DNA of 64,000 nt, taken from positions 1 through 64,000 of the forward strand of contig JASANG010001493.1 of the NCBI GenBank assembly GCA_030248215.1. Direction: 5' to 3'. The DNA is from Enoplolaimus lenunculus (taxonomy: Eukaryota; Nematoda; Enoplea; Enoplida; Thoracostomopsidae). The translations under genes were made by a program, and so were the position numbers. Position 1 is the first letter of the stretch; every line of letters starts with the position of its first letter. Positions 19,880 through 34,800 of the stretch are shown here, in pieces. The notes below the pieces were generated by a model. The model searched no databases. It worked only from the letters and a program-made list of their open reading frames with translations, and had not been told where the DNA came from.

Positions 19880-22800
19880 CTAAAATACAAAATACAACAC
19901 AATAAAAAACAATTACAATATAAAATACAACACACGAAAACAACTAAAAACATAAAACAAAACAAAAACTAATATATAAAACGTCCAAAAACGGCTGCAT
20001 GTTTAATATTGATTTGTAAAGCTCTTTGAATTAAAACCTTTAGTTTTGATTTGAGTCGCTATTTGGCATTTTAAATTTGGCTAAAATATTAAAAACCTAC
20101 TCAATATGGTAAAATTTGTGCCCACGTTAATAATTGGGCCCTGAACCTGACTATTATGGGGCTCATGTACAGATCAGCGCCGGTCCGTTTTTCTCATGGA
20201 TTGCTGTAAAGTAAACTTAAACTTTGAACTATAAATAGGCTTAGGTTTAGGATTAGAAATAGGCTTAGGGTTAGGGTTAGGCTTAGGAATTGGTTATGCA
20301 CTACTGTTTACGGCTCTTATCTATACATTAGCCATATTGGGATCAGAAAGATTGCACTGTAAATTTCAATGAGTTAATTAATCAACTCAGATGAATAGTT
20401 AGTTATTTTTGAGTTAATAAATGCCAACCTTAAGTCACTCTGAGTTGAGCTGATTCTCACTCTGAGTTGAGTTGATTCCGGAGGAGTTGATTAATTAAAT
20501 CAGAATGAGTTCAATCAATTCAGAATTGTGAGTTCTGATAGTCCTAACTCAGACTGACTGATTCAACTCATTCTGAATTAAAATCAACTCACTGGAATTT
20601 ACAGTGTGGCGGTTTGAGGGACTGGAAGGCTTACGCTAATGTTTATTATAGGTTTAGGCTTGGGCAAGTCGGTCGGCCTTTATACTTAACGTGGGCCAAA
20701 ATTTCTAGGCACTTACATGGAATGCAAACACCTTGTATACACCATTCACCGTTGATCCAAGAACAATTGCTTGCAGAACTGCACGTATGCCATCCGTAGT
20801 ATGTTGCTTCAGGCAACCCTGTACAAAACGACAATATATATGTTGTAGCCCAGGCCGTAATTCAGTTCAATTCCAATTTGAATTAGTTGAAAGTAGATTT
20901 GCGCGTTCGGTTAGCCCAAGATGAAATTTTCTCTCCGATCAAGATTGCGCTTTGATAGTTAATGGACGAATGACCACAATAAATAGATCGAAAATAATAC
21001 TTTTAGTGAAATAACCAATCACAAACGTGCACTATTGTTCGTAGAGAATTTCCATCTTTGGTTAGCTCAAGGCGTAACCTCTGCTTTGGATTGAACCAAT
21101 TCAGAATTGGGCTGAATTACGACTTGCGTTAGGATATATATTTAGTTCGTTTAATATATTTCCCTACTAAATCTTGTTCACGTCCAAATTTTTAGAGTAC
21201 AGCCACTACGTTATCAAGTTGAGTAAACAAGGTACGGCAACAGTGTTAGCGATTTGATTGCTAAACCAATTCGTACGATATAAACTAATAATTGAATAAG
21301 TATTCATCAAGCCAGTAGCCAGCTCACCTTTCAAGGAGAGATTAAAATTTTTCAGGAGCGGCATACAAGGGTTTTCGATAACTTACAAGCAAGATTGAAA
21401 ATTTTGTACAATATGAACCAAAAATTTAATAAGTATTCATCCTGCCTCATAGCCAGTTCACCTTTAGATTAAACAAATTTTCAGTAGCGGCATACAAGGG
21501 TTTTCGATGACTTACAAGCAAGATTGAAAATTTTCTAGAAGGGGAGCAAAATTCTTTCAGTGGGGCTGAGCCTTCCTGCCCCCCTGGCTATGTGCACGGT
21601 ACTCATAATCGAACTTAAATACGACTACAGTGATTTAGTGTACGCAAGTTTCTTGTCAAAAATGTTATTACCTAACGCCTGGGCGACAATTTCGTTATTT
21701 TTATCGCTCATATCCGTCGCTGCGACGCTCGTTGTGTTATCAAACTCGAATGACGTATCGTCTATGCTGTCTGACGTATTTGACGTAAAATTCGCGTCAT
21801 CAATGACGTCAATGTTTGCGTCATCGCTTTGTAGAAACAAATCATCGTATACGGCAGCCAGATTGAAGTGCTTCTTTGGCATTGAAACAGTGCAACATTG
21901 TCCAGCGACGCAGTATTCGTGTTTTGGAGGGCATCGTGTTGAATTTGAGCCTTTGTCAACGCAATGCGTGTGCCATTTGCCAGTTTTAGGGTCCGTAAAT
22001 CCGTCTGGAAGGCACTCGCTAGCATCCAATGTGACCGGTTTTGAACGCTTAGCTGAAATATTTACAACATTTTGTGGAAAATATACAAAAGTGGACCAAC
22101 ACATGGATTACAAAGGCCTGAACACAGGGGACTATGAGATTTAGAAACTTGGGCCAATGTTACTTTAAGGGGCGTAAGAGTAGATTAAGCGTATTAATAA
22201 GCCTAAGCCTAAGCCTAAGCGTTACAAAAATGTTTTCGTAAGCCTAAAGACTAAGCCTAAGCCTAAGCGTTACAAAAATGTTTTCCTAAGCCTGAACCTA
22301 AGCCTAAGTCTAAGCAGAAAATGTAATCTAGAATCTAAATCTACTCTTTTATGCACTCACCAGAAACCTGGACGCCCCATAAAGTGACATGGGCCGAAAC
22401 TTGAAGGCTATAAGCTATAGCGTCAGGTATGCGTTTAGGCTTTACGCTTAGGCTTAGACTTTAGCAGTAGGCTTACGTTTAGGAGGTTTAAGCTTAGGCT
22501 TAGGCTTAGCATTTAGCATCAGGTTTATGCTTCAGCTTACGTAAAGGCTTTGTGTTAGCATTCGGATTTTGTTTACAAAGGTTAAGCATAGGCTTAGCGC
22601 AAGGCTCTCAGTTTCGGCTTACAAGTTAGGTTAGCATTTTAGGCTTATAGGAGGCTTAAGCTTACGTTTAGCATCAAGTTTATGTTTCAACTTAGGTTTA
22701 GGCTTAAGCTTAGATTTATTTGGCAGATTCGTAATCATGGGCAGTATAATCGATATTGCAAGTAGATTGATTTTTAAGCGATAGCGTAACTTGAAGTGGC

Positions 22801-25800
22801 ATTTGCTTGAAACTTTAAGTATGGTAGTAATTATAAAGCTTAAAACCTTCTTTTAAAATGCAAAATCATTAAATAATATAAACTTACATTTAGTGAACGG
22901 GCAACAAATATTGATTGCAGTTAAACATTGAAATCCAATTGGACAAAGTCCAGACACGCAGTTGCTGACGAATCCGCTTCCGTCTGGGCAACCAAATCCT
23001 GAAACATTTTATTAAAGTTCGCGTGCACTGTAAATTTTATTGAGTTGATTTTAATTCAGAATGAGTTGAATCACTCAGTCTGAGTTAGGACTATCAGAAC
23101 TCAAAATTTTGGGTTGATTCAATTCATTCTGAGTTTAGTTAACTGACACATTCAAAGTCAACTTAACTCAGAGTGAGAATCAACTCAACTCAGAGTGAAC
23201 TAATGTTTACTGATATTGATTCAGAAATAACCAAATCGCTAGCTGAATTGATTAATCAACTCATTAGAATTTACAGTAATGACTATTCTTAAACCGAAGA
23301 AGGCCCGTAGCCAGCTCACCTTGTTCAGGGGGGTTAAAATTATTCAGGAGGGGCTAGGGGCATTCAAGGGTTTTTAATGATTGGAAACCAATGTTGACAA
23401 TTTTCTAGGGGGTGATACTTATTCCAGGGGGGCTGAGCCCCTCTGGCTCTTCTTCGCCTACTGGGCCAGAACCGAAACCTATGTGGCAAAATTTTACTTT
23501 ACACATGTATTACGAAATAGGTAATAGCCCTTAATCGTCAGTAGACCGTGGGTTTGCAAACAAACCAACTGCGATGCTAAAATGAAATATTCCAGCAAAT
23601 AAAAATAGCGTAGATTTGCCATACAAAATGAACAAAATTGGTAACTTTCATTCAGCGAATAGATGCTTGTAAATTTCAATAACTTGATTAATCAACTCAG
23701 CTGGCGAAATACTTCTTTCTGAGTTAATATCAGTAAAGATTAACTCACTCGGAGCTGAATTGATTTTCACTCCGAGTAGAGTTGATTCCAACTGAATAAA
23801 TTATCTCAAAATGAGAGCTGAATTAACTCAAAACTCTGAGCTCTAAAAGAGCTAATTCAGACTCAGTGATTCAAACTCATTCTGTACTAAAATCATCTCA
23901 CTGGAATTTACAGTACACTGTAAATTCTGCTTATAGTTGATTAATCAGCTCAGAGAGCGAATTAGTTATTGCTGGTTTAGTTTCTGAGTTGAAAATAGTA
24001 AACGTTAACTCGCTCTGAGTTGATTTAATTTCGGACGAGTTGATTAATTAGCTCAGAATGAGTTCATTCAATTCAGATTCTAAGTACTAAAAGACCTAAT
24101 TCTGAGCTCAGTCTTCTGAGCGGATTCAACTTATTCTGAGTTAAAATCAACTCACTGCAATTTACAGTGTACGTCAAACGTAACGTGCCATGCTTTAACA
24201 ATTTCGTACCTGTTCCGGTTGATCCAGTGATCAAATTGCCTAAAATAGCGTTATTTGTCGTCAGGCCAGTAATGCCCGGATTTGTGATGCCCAATCCGGT
24301 GAGACCTGCGAAACCTCCGATAACATCCTGACAGCAAAGATTGCTCAGCTGATCGCAGACGAATCCTGCTGGGCATATGCCGGATTGACAATTCGATATT
24401 GCGGTGCCTCCGTTCGTACAGCCTCCTGTGAAAATTAATAAAATACTCAAATTAGTTGTAAAATAATAAAATGTTCAAATTCGTTGTAAAAAAATAATAA
24501 AATACTCAAATTAGTTGTAAATTAATAAAATGTTCAAATTCGTTGTAAAAAATAATAAAATACTCAAATTAGTTGTAAATTAATAAAATGTTCAAATTCG
24601 TTGTAAAACATAATAAAATACTCAAATTAGTTGTAAATTAATAAAATGTTCAAATTCGTTGTAAAATATAATAAAATACTCAAATTAGAGGTAAATTAAT
24701 AAAATGTTCAAATTCGTTGTAAAATATAATAAAATACTCAAATTAGTTGTAAAATAATAAAATGTTCAAATTCGTTGTAAAAAACAATAAAATACTTAAA
24801 TTAGTTGTAAATTAATAAAATGTTCAAATTTGTTGTAAAAAATTAATAAAATACTCAAATTAGTTGTAAATTAATAAAATGTTCAAATTCGTTGTAAAAA
24901 AATAATAAAATACTCAAATTAGTTGTAAAAAATAATAAAATACTCAAATTAGTTGTAAATTAATAAAATGTTCAAATTCATTGTAAAAAATAATAAAATA
25001 CTCAAATTAGTTGTAAATTAATAAAATGTTCAAATTCGTTGTAAAAAAATAATAAAATACTCAAATTAGTTGTAAAAAATTAATAAAATACTCAAATTAG
25101 TGGTAAATTAATAAAATGTTCAAATTTGTTGTAAAAATTAATAAAATACTCAAATTAGTTGTAAAAGCATTAATTTTTGCAAATTTCAATTTATATCATT
25201 TATTTATAAAATTCACAAAAGAATCCATAGAGACAAATGGTAGATAGACATCTCGGCCTATGTGTCGAAGCTTAAAGCTTTAGATATACATTTTGCTAAG
25301 GCTTAGGCTTAAGTATATGCTCATTCTTACACTTAGGGTTTATACTACTGTTGCGGTCTTGTTTTGTACATTGACCGATATCTCGATATTAAAATATATC
25401 CATTTGTACAATGTAAAACTTTATAAGACATAATTAATAAAAAACATTAATTATTGGCAATTCACTATTTTTCACTAAATTTACGCATCGTCCACAATAC
25501 TTTGTTTACGCTTTGTGGAAATAACCGATTACTGTTCAACATATGACGCAAAATGAAAAATTGCGTTTTAATTTTACGTTTCAATTAATTTCACTGTTAA
25601 TTAATATTCAATTCCACACTACGACTAAAAATTACTTAAATTTATTAGAGTGGTGCAGAAATGAATTTTGATTTTCCACACAGCGTAAGCTAATTATTGA
25701 TAATGATAATACATTATTTTGACGAGCACAACTTCCTTCAAATTTTTTTTCAAATAATAACAAAATCATTAATAAAATACTAATTTCACCAAAATTTCTT

Positions 25801-28800
25801 TCACAAAAATTTCTATTTTTCTAATTTCAGTTTTACTTTCTGAAAATACTCGAAATTTTCTACTGAACCTGACGTCGAATACATCTGTTTGTACAACCAT
25901 CTGGCTAAATTTAAAAAAACTGAATATCTGAATATACCAGTTATACTATTTTTTAAGACTTGATTCTTTTTTATTAAATTCTTCTTAAACAGTGGCACGC
26001 CGAGAATACGAGAAGTTCTCATTAATGCAACTTCCACAATAACATGCGTACACCAGGTGAGGATGCTGAAGCAAAATAAATGCTTCAGTGTTTATTACAC
26101 TACTTCCTCTAAAGTGACCAGGTGTACATATGTTGTTGCGGAAGTTGCATAAAGTCAATGTAATGTTTTCCAAATCAAGAAAACGTTGAAAATTTTCCAA
26201 GTGAATACATCATAGGCTCTCTTTCGATTAATAGTTAAATTTAATTTTTTTACTCGGTATGCCAAATTTTAATACCTGTCGTTCCAATCCCAATTCCAGT
26301 TCCTGTTCCGGTGACAGGGCAACAGTACTGTCCGGCGGTGCAAACTTCTCCTGTAGGACAAATTCCATTGATACATGTTGACGTTGGCGTTAGACCGTTA
26401 GGGCACACGGGATTTGAAATACCTTAAAATTTCAATTTTTCAATTTAGTTCATGAAAGGTCAAATATTTAATATAGGTACAACATGCGAACACATATAAA
26501 GCTTTTTTTGGTGTGACCGTCTATCACACTACCTCCTCAAGAGTTACCTGATGTGCACAATTTGTGTAAGGAATAAACCTGGGTAAGCTTATATTATACG
26601 AGCATGTGATTGATAGATACTGCCTGTTCCCATCTGTGCGTATTTGCATTATAATTTCGAGGGCCATAACTTCTAAAATGTTGGTCACACAGCCATAAAA
26701 ATGGTACCGTTGAATTCAGTTCGTCGAGATCTATAGGATGGGCCACTTTTGATCAAAATCCTAGAGGGGTCCAAATTCCGTACCTCCGCCGAATTAGCTA
26801 CAATACGCTGATGTTTCTTACTAAATCGAGGTCGTAAATATTTTGGTGCAAAGCTATGTTTTTGTTTGAAGTGCTTTGGTCCAGTTTCCAGTGCCGGCGG
26901 AAGCGCCCCCCAACCCCCAATTGAAGAGGCCGCCACCCTCGAAGGCCCCATTTTGGCAAACAAAAATTTTTTCTCGGACCCCGAAATTATAGAGCTGTGA
27001 AACATTTAATTTGAGCCTCCTCTCGGACCTGTTCTAAAGCCAAACAATCCTAACGCCGGCGCTGCCAACCTCAGCCACAGACCCTAGAAATCTTAGCGCT
27101 TACGCTTCACTATTTGTCATACCTGTTCCAACGCCTACAGGATTAATGATCCCGAATGTTCCAATAGGTCCCGGTTGTATCACTCCGGTTACCGCTTGTT
27201 GTGGACAACACAAATTGTTGATGCAAATTTCGCCAAACGAACAAATCCCGTTGACACATGAACCGCTTGAAGATCCACCACTGTCACATTGACCTAAAAC
27301 CAGAAACCGTATTCTCTGCTGTGTGTAGCACCATTTTAGCCGTACTTACGCAGTTCAGGATCAAGACAATTCGTCGCCCGACAACTCGTCGACCGAAAAC
27401 TTGTATTCCGAAACATCGTTGACTCAACTATTCATCGTCCATCATTATACTTAGGTTTAGGCTCAGAATTACGCTTTAAATTATGCTTAAATTGTTACCT
27501 AAATTTCATTCTGGTATAGTACATATCACCGTTCATGTAACAGATGCTCAAACAGAGTTAATTTTGGCCGCTGTGAAGTTTAGAAAATTATATACAAATG
27601 ATAATCAAATCTTGAAACCAGAAAATTTAGTGGCTTGGAACAAGGGTGTCAACGGCTAATGTTACTTACTATAAGGGGCGTAACAGTAGATTAAACGTAT
27701 TCCTAAGCCTAAGCCTAAGCGCAAGCATTGCAAAAGCGTATTCCTAAGCGTAAGGCTAAGCCTAACTCTAAGCCTAAGCCTAAGCCTAAGCCTAACCAAA
27801 AAATGTAATCTAGAATCTAAACCTACTCTTTTATGGACCCACCAGAAACCTGGATGCCTCTTAAAGTAACATGGGCCGTGTCAATGGATGATAGATGCTA
27901 CACACTTTTGAGACTACGACGAGGACAGCCTTTATATTATTTAAATATGATATTTATATTTAAACTTCTATTCGTTAATTTGAATTAAATTTTTGTTCAT
28001 AGCATTCGCATTTTAATAGCAGTCGTGCCAAAATTTTAATTTAAAAATGTTGGAGGCAGATGGGGTAAAAGATTTTAGGCAGGGCAAAACCAACTAGCGG
28101 CGGATACAGACATTTCTGACGGGGAGCAGGCTGGCAAAACTTATTAAACGGCTATTTTTACTGTATACAATATATGTGCCAATATTTTGACGGGCAAAAT
28201 TGTAAAGTAGCGACATTACCATTTTATCGTAATTTTTCTAACGGCGCCTGTACGCGCACTCCTACCGCCTCTCTGGATCCGCCAATGAAACCAACTTTTT
28301 CTCCAAAATTTAGCGAAAATTTATCTCATACGCATACGGTACTTTCAAGGTTGACTTACCGTAAACCGGTCCAATCGGATTTACTATAGTTCCGGTTCCT
28401 GTCGCACCGCCGGAACCGCAGCAAAATTGTCCGTTTACACACTGATAGCCAAAAGCGCATAAACCATTGATACACGGACCCAGCGAATCACCACCGCCTG
28501 GACACGCTAAAATTAAGTCACCAGATCTTAAACCTGTCAAAATAAACTCCAACTTAGTTCCTAAGCCTAAGCCTAAGCGTGACTATACCTAAACTGGCAA
28601 ATTTGAACTAAAATAAATTTCATTTAGACTCGTAACAAAACTATAAAGGGCCAATACTTTAACAGGCGTGTCAGTAAGTTAAGCGTATTCCTAAGCGTAA
28701 GCCAGAGACTTAGCGTTGCAAAAATGAGTTCTTAAGCCTCCATGATTTTACCTAAACTGGCATAATTTGGTTATAGCTCAGACGGTGCGATATATCACTG

Positions 28801-31800
28801 CTCACCAAAAAGTATTTCTAAATTAATTTACAAAAGTATTTTCTGTGTCAAATCTGAAAAGTTTTTCTAGTATTTAAGACAATTTTTCTAAAAATAACTG
28901 GAACACGTTTATTTTTAGACTTTATTTCAAAACTTTTTTGAAAACTTTTCTGTTATATAAGAAATACTTTTCAAGTTGCACGTTGCTAATCATATTTCTT
29001 AAATGTAACAAATTTTTTCTTAAATATCAGAAATATTATTTTGAGTGATTGCACTTGTCACATATTTTACTGCAAAGCTTTAGTTTCCGTAGGTTAAGAA
29101 AGCGAATGCACCTTGCTAATTATATTTCTTAAATGTAAGAAATTTTTTTGTTAAATATCAGAAATATTATTTTAAGTGATGGCACCTGTCTCATATTTTA
29201 CCGTAGAACTTTAGTTGTCGTAGGTTACAAAAGAGAACGCTAAAAAATAGAAAAAACCACCAAAAACAGGGGCTGAACTGAAATGTTAATTTCAGAGAAT
29301 TTACAAAATTTTTGATTTTAAAATAAAAACATTTTTAGAATAAAAATAAAAGACACTTACCTGTGCCTGCGACTGCGCGACAACAAAGGTTTTGTGGTAC
29401 AACACATTGAAATCCGGCGTTACATAATCCGTTTATGCATGGACCTTCGGCGACGGCGTTGTTCGGGCAACGATCTATAAAAAATGGCAAAAACGAAAAT
29501 TTTATACTTTTTTGAAAATTGTACACACGCAGAGATTGGAGTCCAAAACCATGAAAAAATGTTTGCTTACGATTTGTGGTTATTGACATTTAATCCTCAA
29601 GCTTTGCGAAAACACACCACAAACAGTTTATTATCAAAATAAAAGTTAATTGCAAAAACACTCATGTCGAAATAACAATTTTTCAAAGACAAAGTTTCCA
29701 ATATTTAAATGATTAGGCATAACTTGCAACAAAACAGTAAAAATTTCATTTCCTGCATCTCTGAATGTAGGAACAGGAGCAAAAAGAGGAATTGAATTTT
29801 TGCAGAAATTCCAGCCGGAACCGGAATTCAGTAGACCTTAATATATATTGAAGCGTATAACGGTTAGCAAATACAGATCCACAGAGACAAATCATGAACT
29901 CAACTGTTACTTAGTCGTATCACCGACCAGTATCCCAGGGACCAGACTGAGAACTTAGGTATGCTAAAATAGCATCCATTAAAAAGATTTGGCCTCAAAA
30001 ATCACAGTTTCAAGATACCCGGCACATGTATAAACCTATTTGCCGTAGTATAAAAGAAAAATTACCTCTTATACAAAATGAAATATTTTAGTCACTAAAT
30101 GTATATTTAGTTTCAAGTTACACACTTTTGTTTATTTTTAGTACCAAATGTTTGTTGTCGTTTGCCGAACAAAATACCGAACAGTAAATAGCGCCGCAAC
30201 TCCGATTACTATTTATTTTAACTGGTCAATGCGGTTGCAAATTTGCGACCTTAAAACGTTTTTCCCAAAAGTTTTTAGTCCAGAAAACTGCGCAATATTT
30301 TTTGTGTAGTCTATTTTCTATATATATGTTGTTCCTTGTTTATATATGAAACATTCATTACAACAGCTAAAACTCTGCACAAAATACGTATGTGGGGTGT
30401 TCCGGTATTAATAACACTAGTACACATAGTTGCATACATGTGCAACTGGACTAATAAGGCTTTTCGGGCCCTACGCTAAATTGTTGCCTCGGCCGTCATA
30501 TTAAGGGAACGAAATTAAAAAAACTGTTTTTTGAAAAGCTGTACTGCTTTGCAGATATATAAAACACATCAGAAACGCGCCGCAACTCCGATTACTATTT
30601 ATTTTAACTGCTCAATGTGGTTGCAAATTTTTGACCTTAAAACGTTAGTCTATTTTCTATATATATGTTGTTTCTTGTTTATATATGAAACATTCATTAC
30701 AACAGCTGGAACTCTGCACAAAATACGTATGTGGGGTGTTCCAGTATTAATAACACTAGTACACATAGTTGCATACATGTGCAACTGGACTAAGGCTTTT
30801 CGGGCCCTACGCTAAATTGTTGCCTCGGCCGTCATATTACGTGAACGAAATTAAAAAAACTGTTTTTTGAAAAGCTGTACTGCTTTGCAGATATATAAAA
30901 CACATCAGAAACGACAGGTATTCTCAATTCATACAATCGTAATTGCGTATGTGACAGAAATAAAAATTTATTTGAAACTCTGCCACAAATATGTATGTGG
31001 GGCGTTCCAGCTTTAATATATATAGATAGATTTTATGAAACGTATTCCAATCGCAAAAACGAGAAAGACGTCGATTAGGTTCAGACACATAAATTTTGTC
31101 TCGTGACAGCTAAATAGGGTATTACGAAAGAAGGCTAAAACGAACACAAGACCGGATAGTTTGAAGTCATCTCTAAAATGTTTGGCGAGACGAGAAAAGC
31201 TGCGTGTTTACAGGCTTTAGAATAATTTTCTGGTTCAAAAGTTTCAAAAATGTTTTATTTTTCTGCAAACACAATTCAGGCGTGCAAATATTCACCACCG
31301 GGCTTTCTGGTATTTTAAACAAAGAAATAACGGATGCATTGGAATTTTTAAGATTTTGCATGAATTTCGCAAGCTTTGCTTCATTTCGAATTGCAGTGTA
31401 TATGTAATATAACATTGTAAGATATATGTTATTTATAGTAATTTTGAGCGTAAAATTAACGAAACTTTAAAATTTTACAAAACCCGATGAATATTTGTAC
31501 GCCTCAATTGTATTGGTAGAAAAATAAAACATCTTTGAAACTTTTTTATACTTTAATATCGATTTTCTGCTTCCGTTTCCATTATGCAAATTCCACAATG
31601 TCATGCGTACACTGGGTGAATTTGAGGGGGTAGTATGCAACGCACAAACGCCAAAAACGCTTCAGTGTTCATCATACTATTCTTCAAAAGTCACCTGGTG
31701 TACGCATGATATTGTGGAAGTTGTGTTACTTTTATCACTACCCGTATCCGTTTCCGTCTCCGGTACTGTTACACTGTTACTGTCCGCTCCCCCCTGCTTA

Positions 31801-34800
31801 AAAGCAAGCAAAATATAGCTGCAAATGTACTGTCATCTTTGTTTACGTCGCATTTTCGATAGCTTACAAATAAACTATTTTGTGCTTTATCGCTAAATTA
31901 GCTACACATCTGGTGCATTTCTCTAATGTTTTTCTACAAGTTATGATGTTTAAATAAGGTAGCCACGCGGTTTACGGATACCGGAACAACAGCAAACGTA
32001 GTTCATTTACTTCCGATTTCAAGCTTACTTGATTGTCCGCAGCATAGATAATTTTCACAGGTGTAACCAAGACCACAGTATCCATTGATACACTGTGCCA
32101 CTGCTGGTGTACCATCGGAACAGGTATCTAAAACAAAAAAAAACCAAATGAGATTTTTATATTAGAAGATTTCTTAGCTAATATATCGAACACGGCCGTA
32201 GCAGTAGTGTAAAATTCGTAAGCCTAAGCAATAAATAGTCTAAGGCTTAAACTTACTGTATTGCTGTTCCGCTGAAAAAACGATTTGCACCTGATCGTTA
32301 CATGGGACAATTTCTTTCAATAAACAAAAATTTCGAAAATAGCTTAAATATATTTCTGGTTCAGCGTATGTCGTTTGTAGATCCCTAAACATCAAGCGTT
32401 AAGCCTAAATCTAAGCTTTATCCTGAGCCTAAGACTAAACAAAAGTTAAGCAGCTTAGGATTAGTCTACAAGCGAAAATCATATTTTTGATTTAAAAACG
32501 GAAATCTAAGGAATTTACTAAATTTATTAACACAGATATTAATATTAAATGTGGAGTTATATCCATGTCGAAAAACACACTGTTGCAACGAACGCTTTCG
32601 CAGTAAGTTTGACGGATGTTTTGGCGCATGTATACAACAGGGCCGGAACAGTAGTAAAGCATATTCCTAAGCCTAAGCCAAAGGTAAGCCTAAGCCTTAG
32701 CCTAAGCAGCGCATGGATGAGCCTATTCCTAAGTCTAAGCCTAAGCAATAAATTAGTCAAAACTTAAACTGACTCTATTATAGCCCGTCCGGAAAACGAT
32801 CCGGACCTGTTCTATACATGGGCCGATGTTTTAATAAAGAAACTTAAATTTTGCCTTAATTCTCAAACGAGTGTTACTGTGTGCCCTCCCGAGAAATTCT
32901 TGACTATATCAACTACTCTGAACTAGAAAACAGGCGTTCGATAGCGCTTCAATATCCCACAAAGGCAATCCCATCATCAGTCCGGAGCAGCCAACCCCCT
33001 ATAGAGATGGCTGACTGCGCATAGCTAAGTAACCATTTAATACACCATCTATCCCGTATTTTCGTCAAGGTGTGTTGAACATGCTGGACTTAAATAATTG
33101 TTCAATTGTCAACTTACCTAAAACAAATTATTGTCGTTTATTTTAAACAGATACACGCAGTTGAAACTAATTTTCCCACGAGTTTATATTTTTCTAACGG
33201 GTTTAAATTTTTCCCACGAGTTTAAAATTTTCCCACAAGTTTTAAATTTTCCCACGACTTAAAAAATTTTCCCACGATGAATATTTCAGCCAACATCGTA
33301 CAATTCAACTCGACAACTACGACGAAATTTTGTCACGGCTAACACCGTTGGGTCGTTATCAAATACTGCTCGCGTTATGGCTTCAGTTTACCTGCGTCCT
33401 GTACGGAAGTCAAATTAAATTTATGATACTCGCAGGGTTAAACGCTCAACTGGTGCCATGTCAATTCAATTCAACTGCAGATTACAGAAATTCAAGCTCA
33501 GTTGAAATTTCTCCAGTTGAAATAGCACAAATCGCTCTCAAATTGAGCACAAATCGAACTGAACCGCTTGATTCAAGAGATGACACTGGTAGACCGATGA
33601 AGCATCATATCTTCGAACTTGGATTTGAAAATGTATGGTACAAAAATTGGTTAGCTTCAAAATACACCTGTATAGATTTCCGGGGGGGAGACGCAAACGC
33701 ACTGGTGATCACCCGTTTGGCCATCTTTGCCCCGTTAACCCAAACATTTTTACAGGTTAAAAATTTTTTCACAATTTTATCAACCGCCTTACCTCCAATC
33801 TTCTAATCCCCTCTGCAACTAATTCTTGGCAGCTGACCCGGGGCTGTGAAATGTACCGCATGAGACGTGCAGTGCCAAACCCTTCAAAATACAGGCAAAA
33901 AGGATGGTACACCGAGCATATCTGGTCCACCCCTCAAAATTCTTCGAGGGATGACTTACAGAATTTAGAATTACAATACTGCTTTGTAGAGGTCAAAATT
34001 GTTTCTCATATATTTATATTATTGTTATTATCACGAACAGGTGCTCTATGTTATATATCGTTTAACATATTTCAGATTGCAAAAGCGTCAAAAATTAATG
34101 GCAAAATGATTCAAGAGCGGCCGCCTAACATCAGCTTACAATTAGCTGAAGTTTCACCGATGCTGTGTATAAATGACGATGTTCCGTTTCGATCTATTGC
34201 ACTCGACTGGAATTTAGCAGGTAAGACAGGGTTTCAAACTTAGATTTCGTACCGAGACACCTAACGTTTAGCTTATATGTATTTTGACATTTTAATAATA
34301 TTAGCAATGGCGGATCCAAAGGGGGGGCACCCCGGCCGTGGCCCCCCCAACAGCATCTCGACAAAAATTATATACTGTCAGTTGCTGTTCTCGCTGTTTA
34401 TTTCTCTGTTTTATACACAACAGTATAAGCAGCTTATAATACGCCCCCTCTTATTCCCCCTCTTATTTGGGACACTACAGTATGCGTCAAAAATAAGTTT
34501 GTTACCTGTGAAATTTTGCCCCCCCCCCATTTTGAGATCCTGGATCCGCCACTGAATATTAGTAATCCGTAGTCGCACAGATGTGCAACTCTCATACAAT
34601 ACACGGTGGACTCCGGGATCCACCATCCACCGAAAAACATACGCGTCGCTAATTGATGTCTCCTTAAGACAATATACAGATTACATACATGTGAAAAAAA
34701 TATATTCATAAAACAAACAGGCTTTGTCTTATAGAATAACAACTTAAAAAAGTAAATAACAATCTTCTATCTTCACAATTTTTCATTTAAAAGTATAGAA

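Noticed and set aside
26685-27005. 106-codon minus frame
   Set aside because: Lies in an intron of the modular gene and overlaps a repeat with CCTAAC...AAAACAAAA relatives at 39690 and 63340.
33633-33806. Extension of transporter exon 2 to the open-frame end
   Set aside because: The next exon starts in phase 0, and AATgtatgg at 33633 fits; the alternative CAGgttaaa near 33755 is kept only as a possibility.
34277-34742. Open frames on both strands
   Set aside because: They fall in the hAT-like MITE 34305-34554 and its flank.
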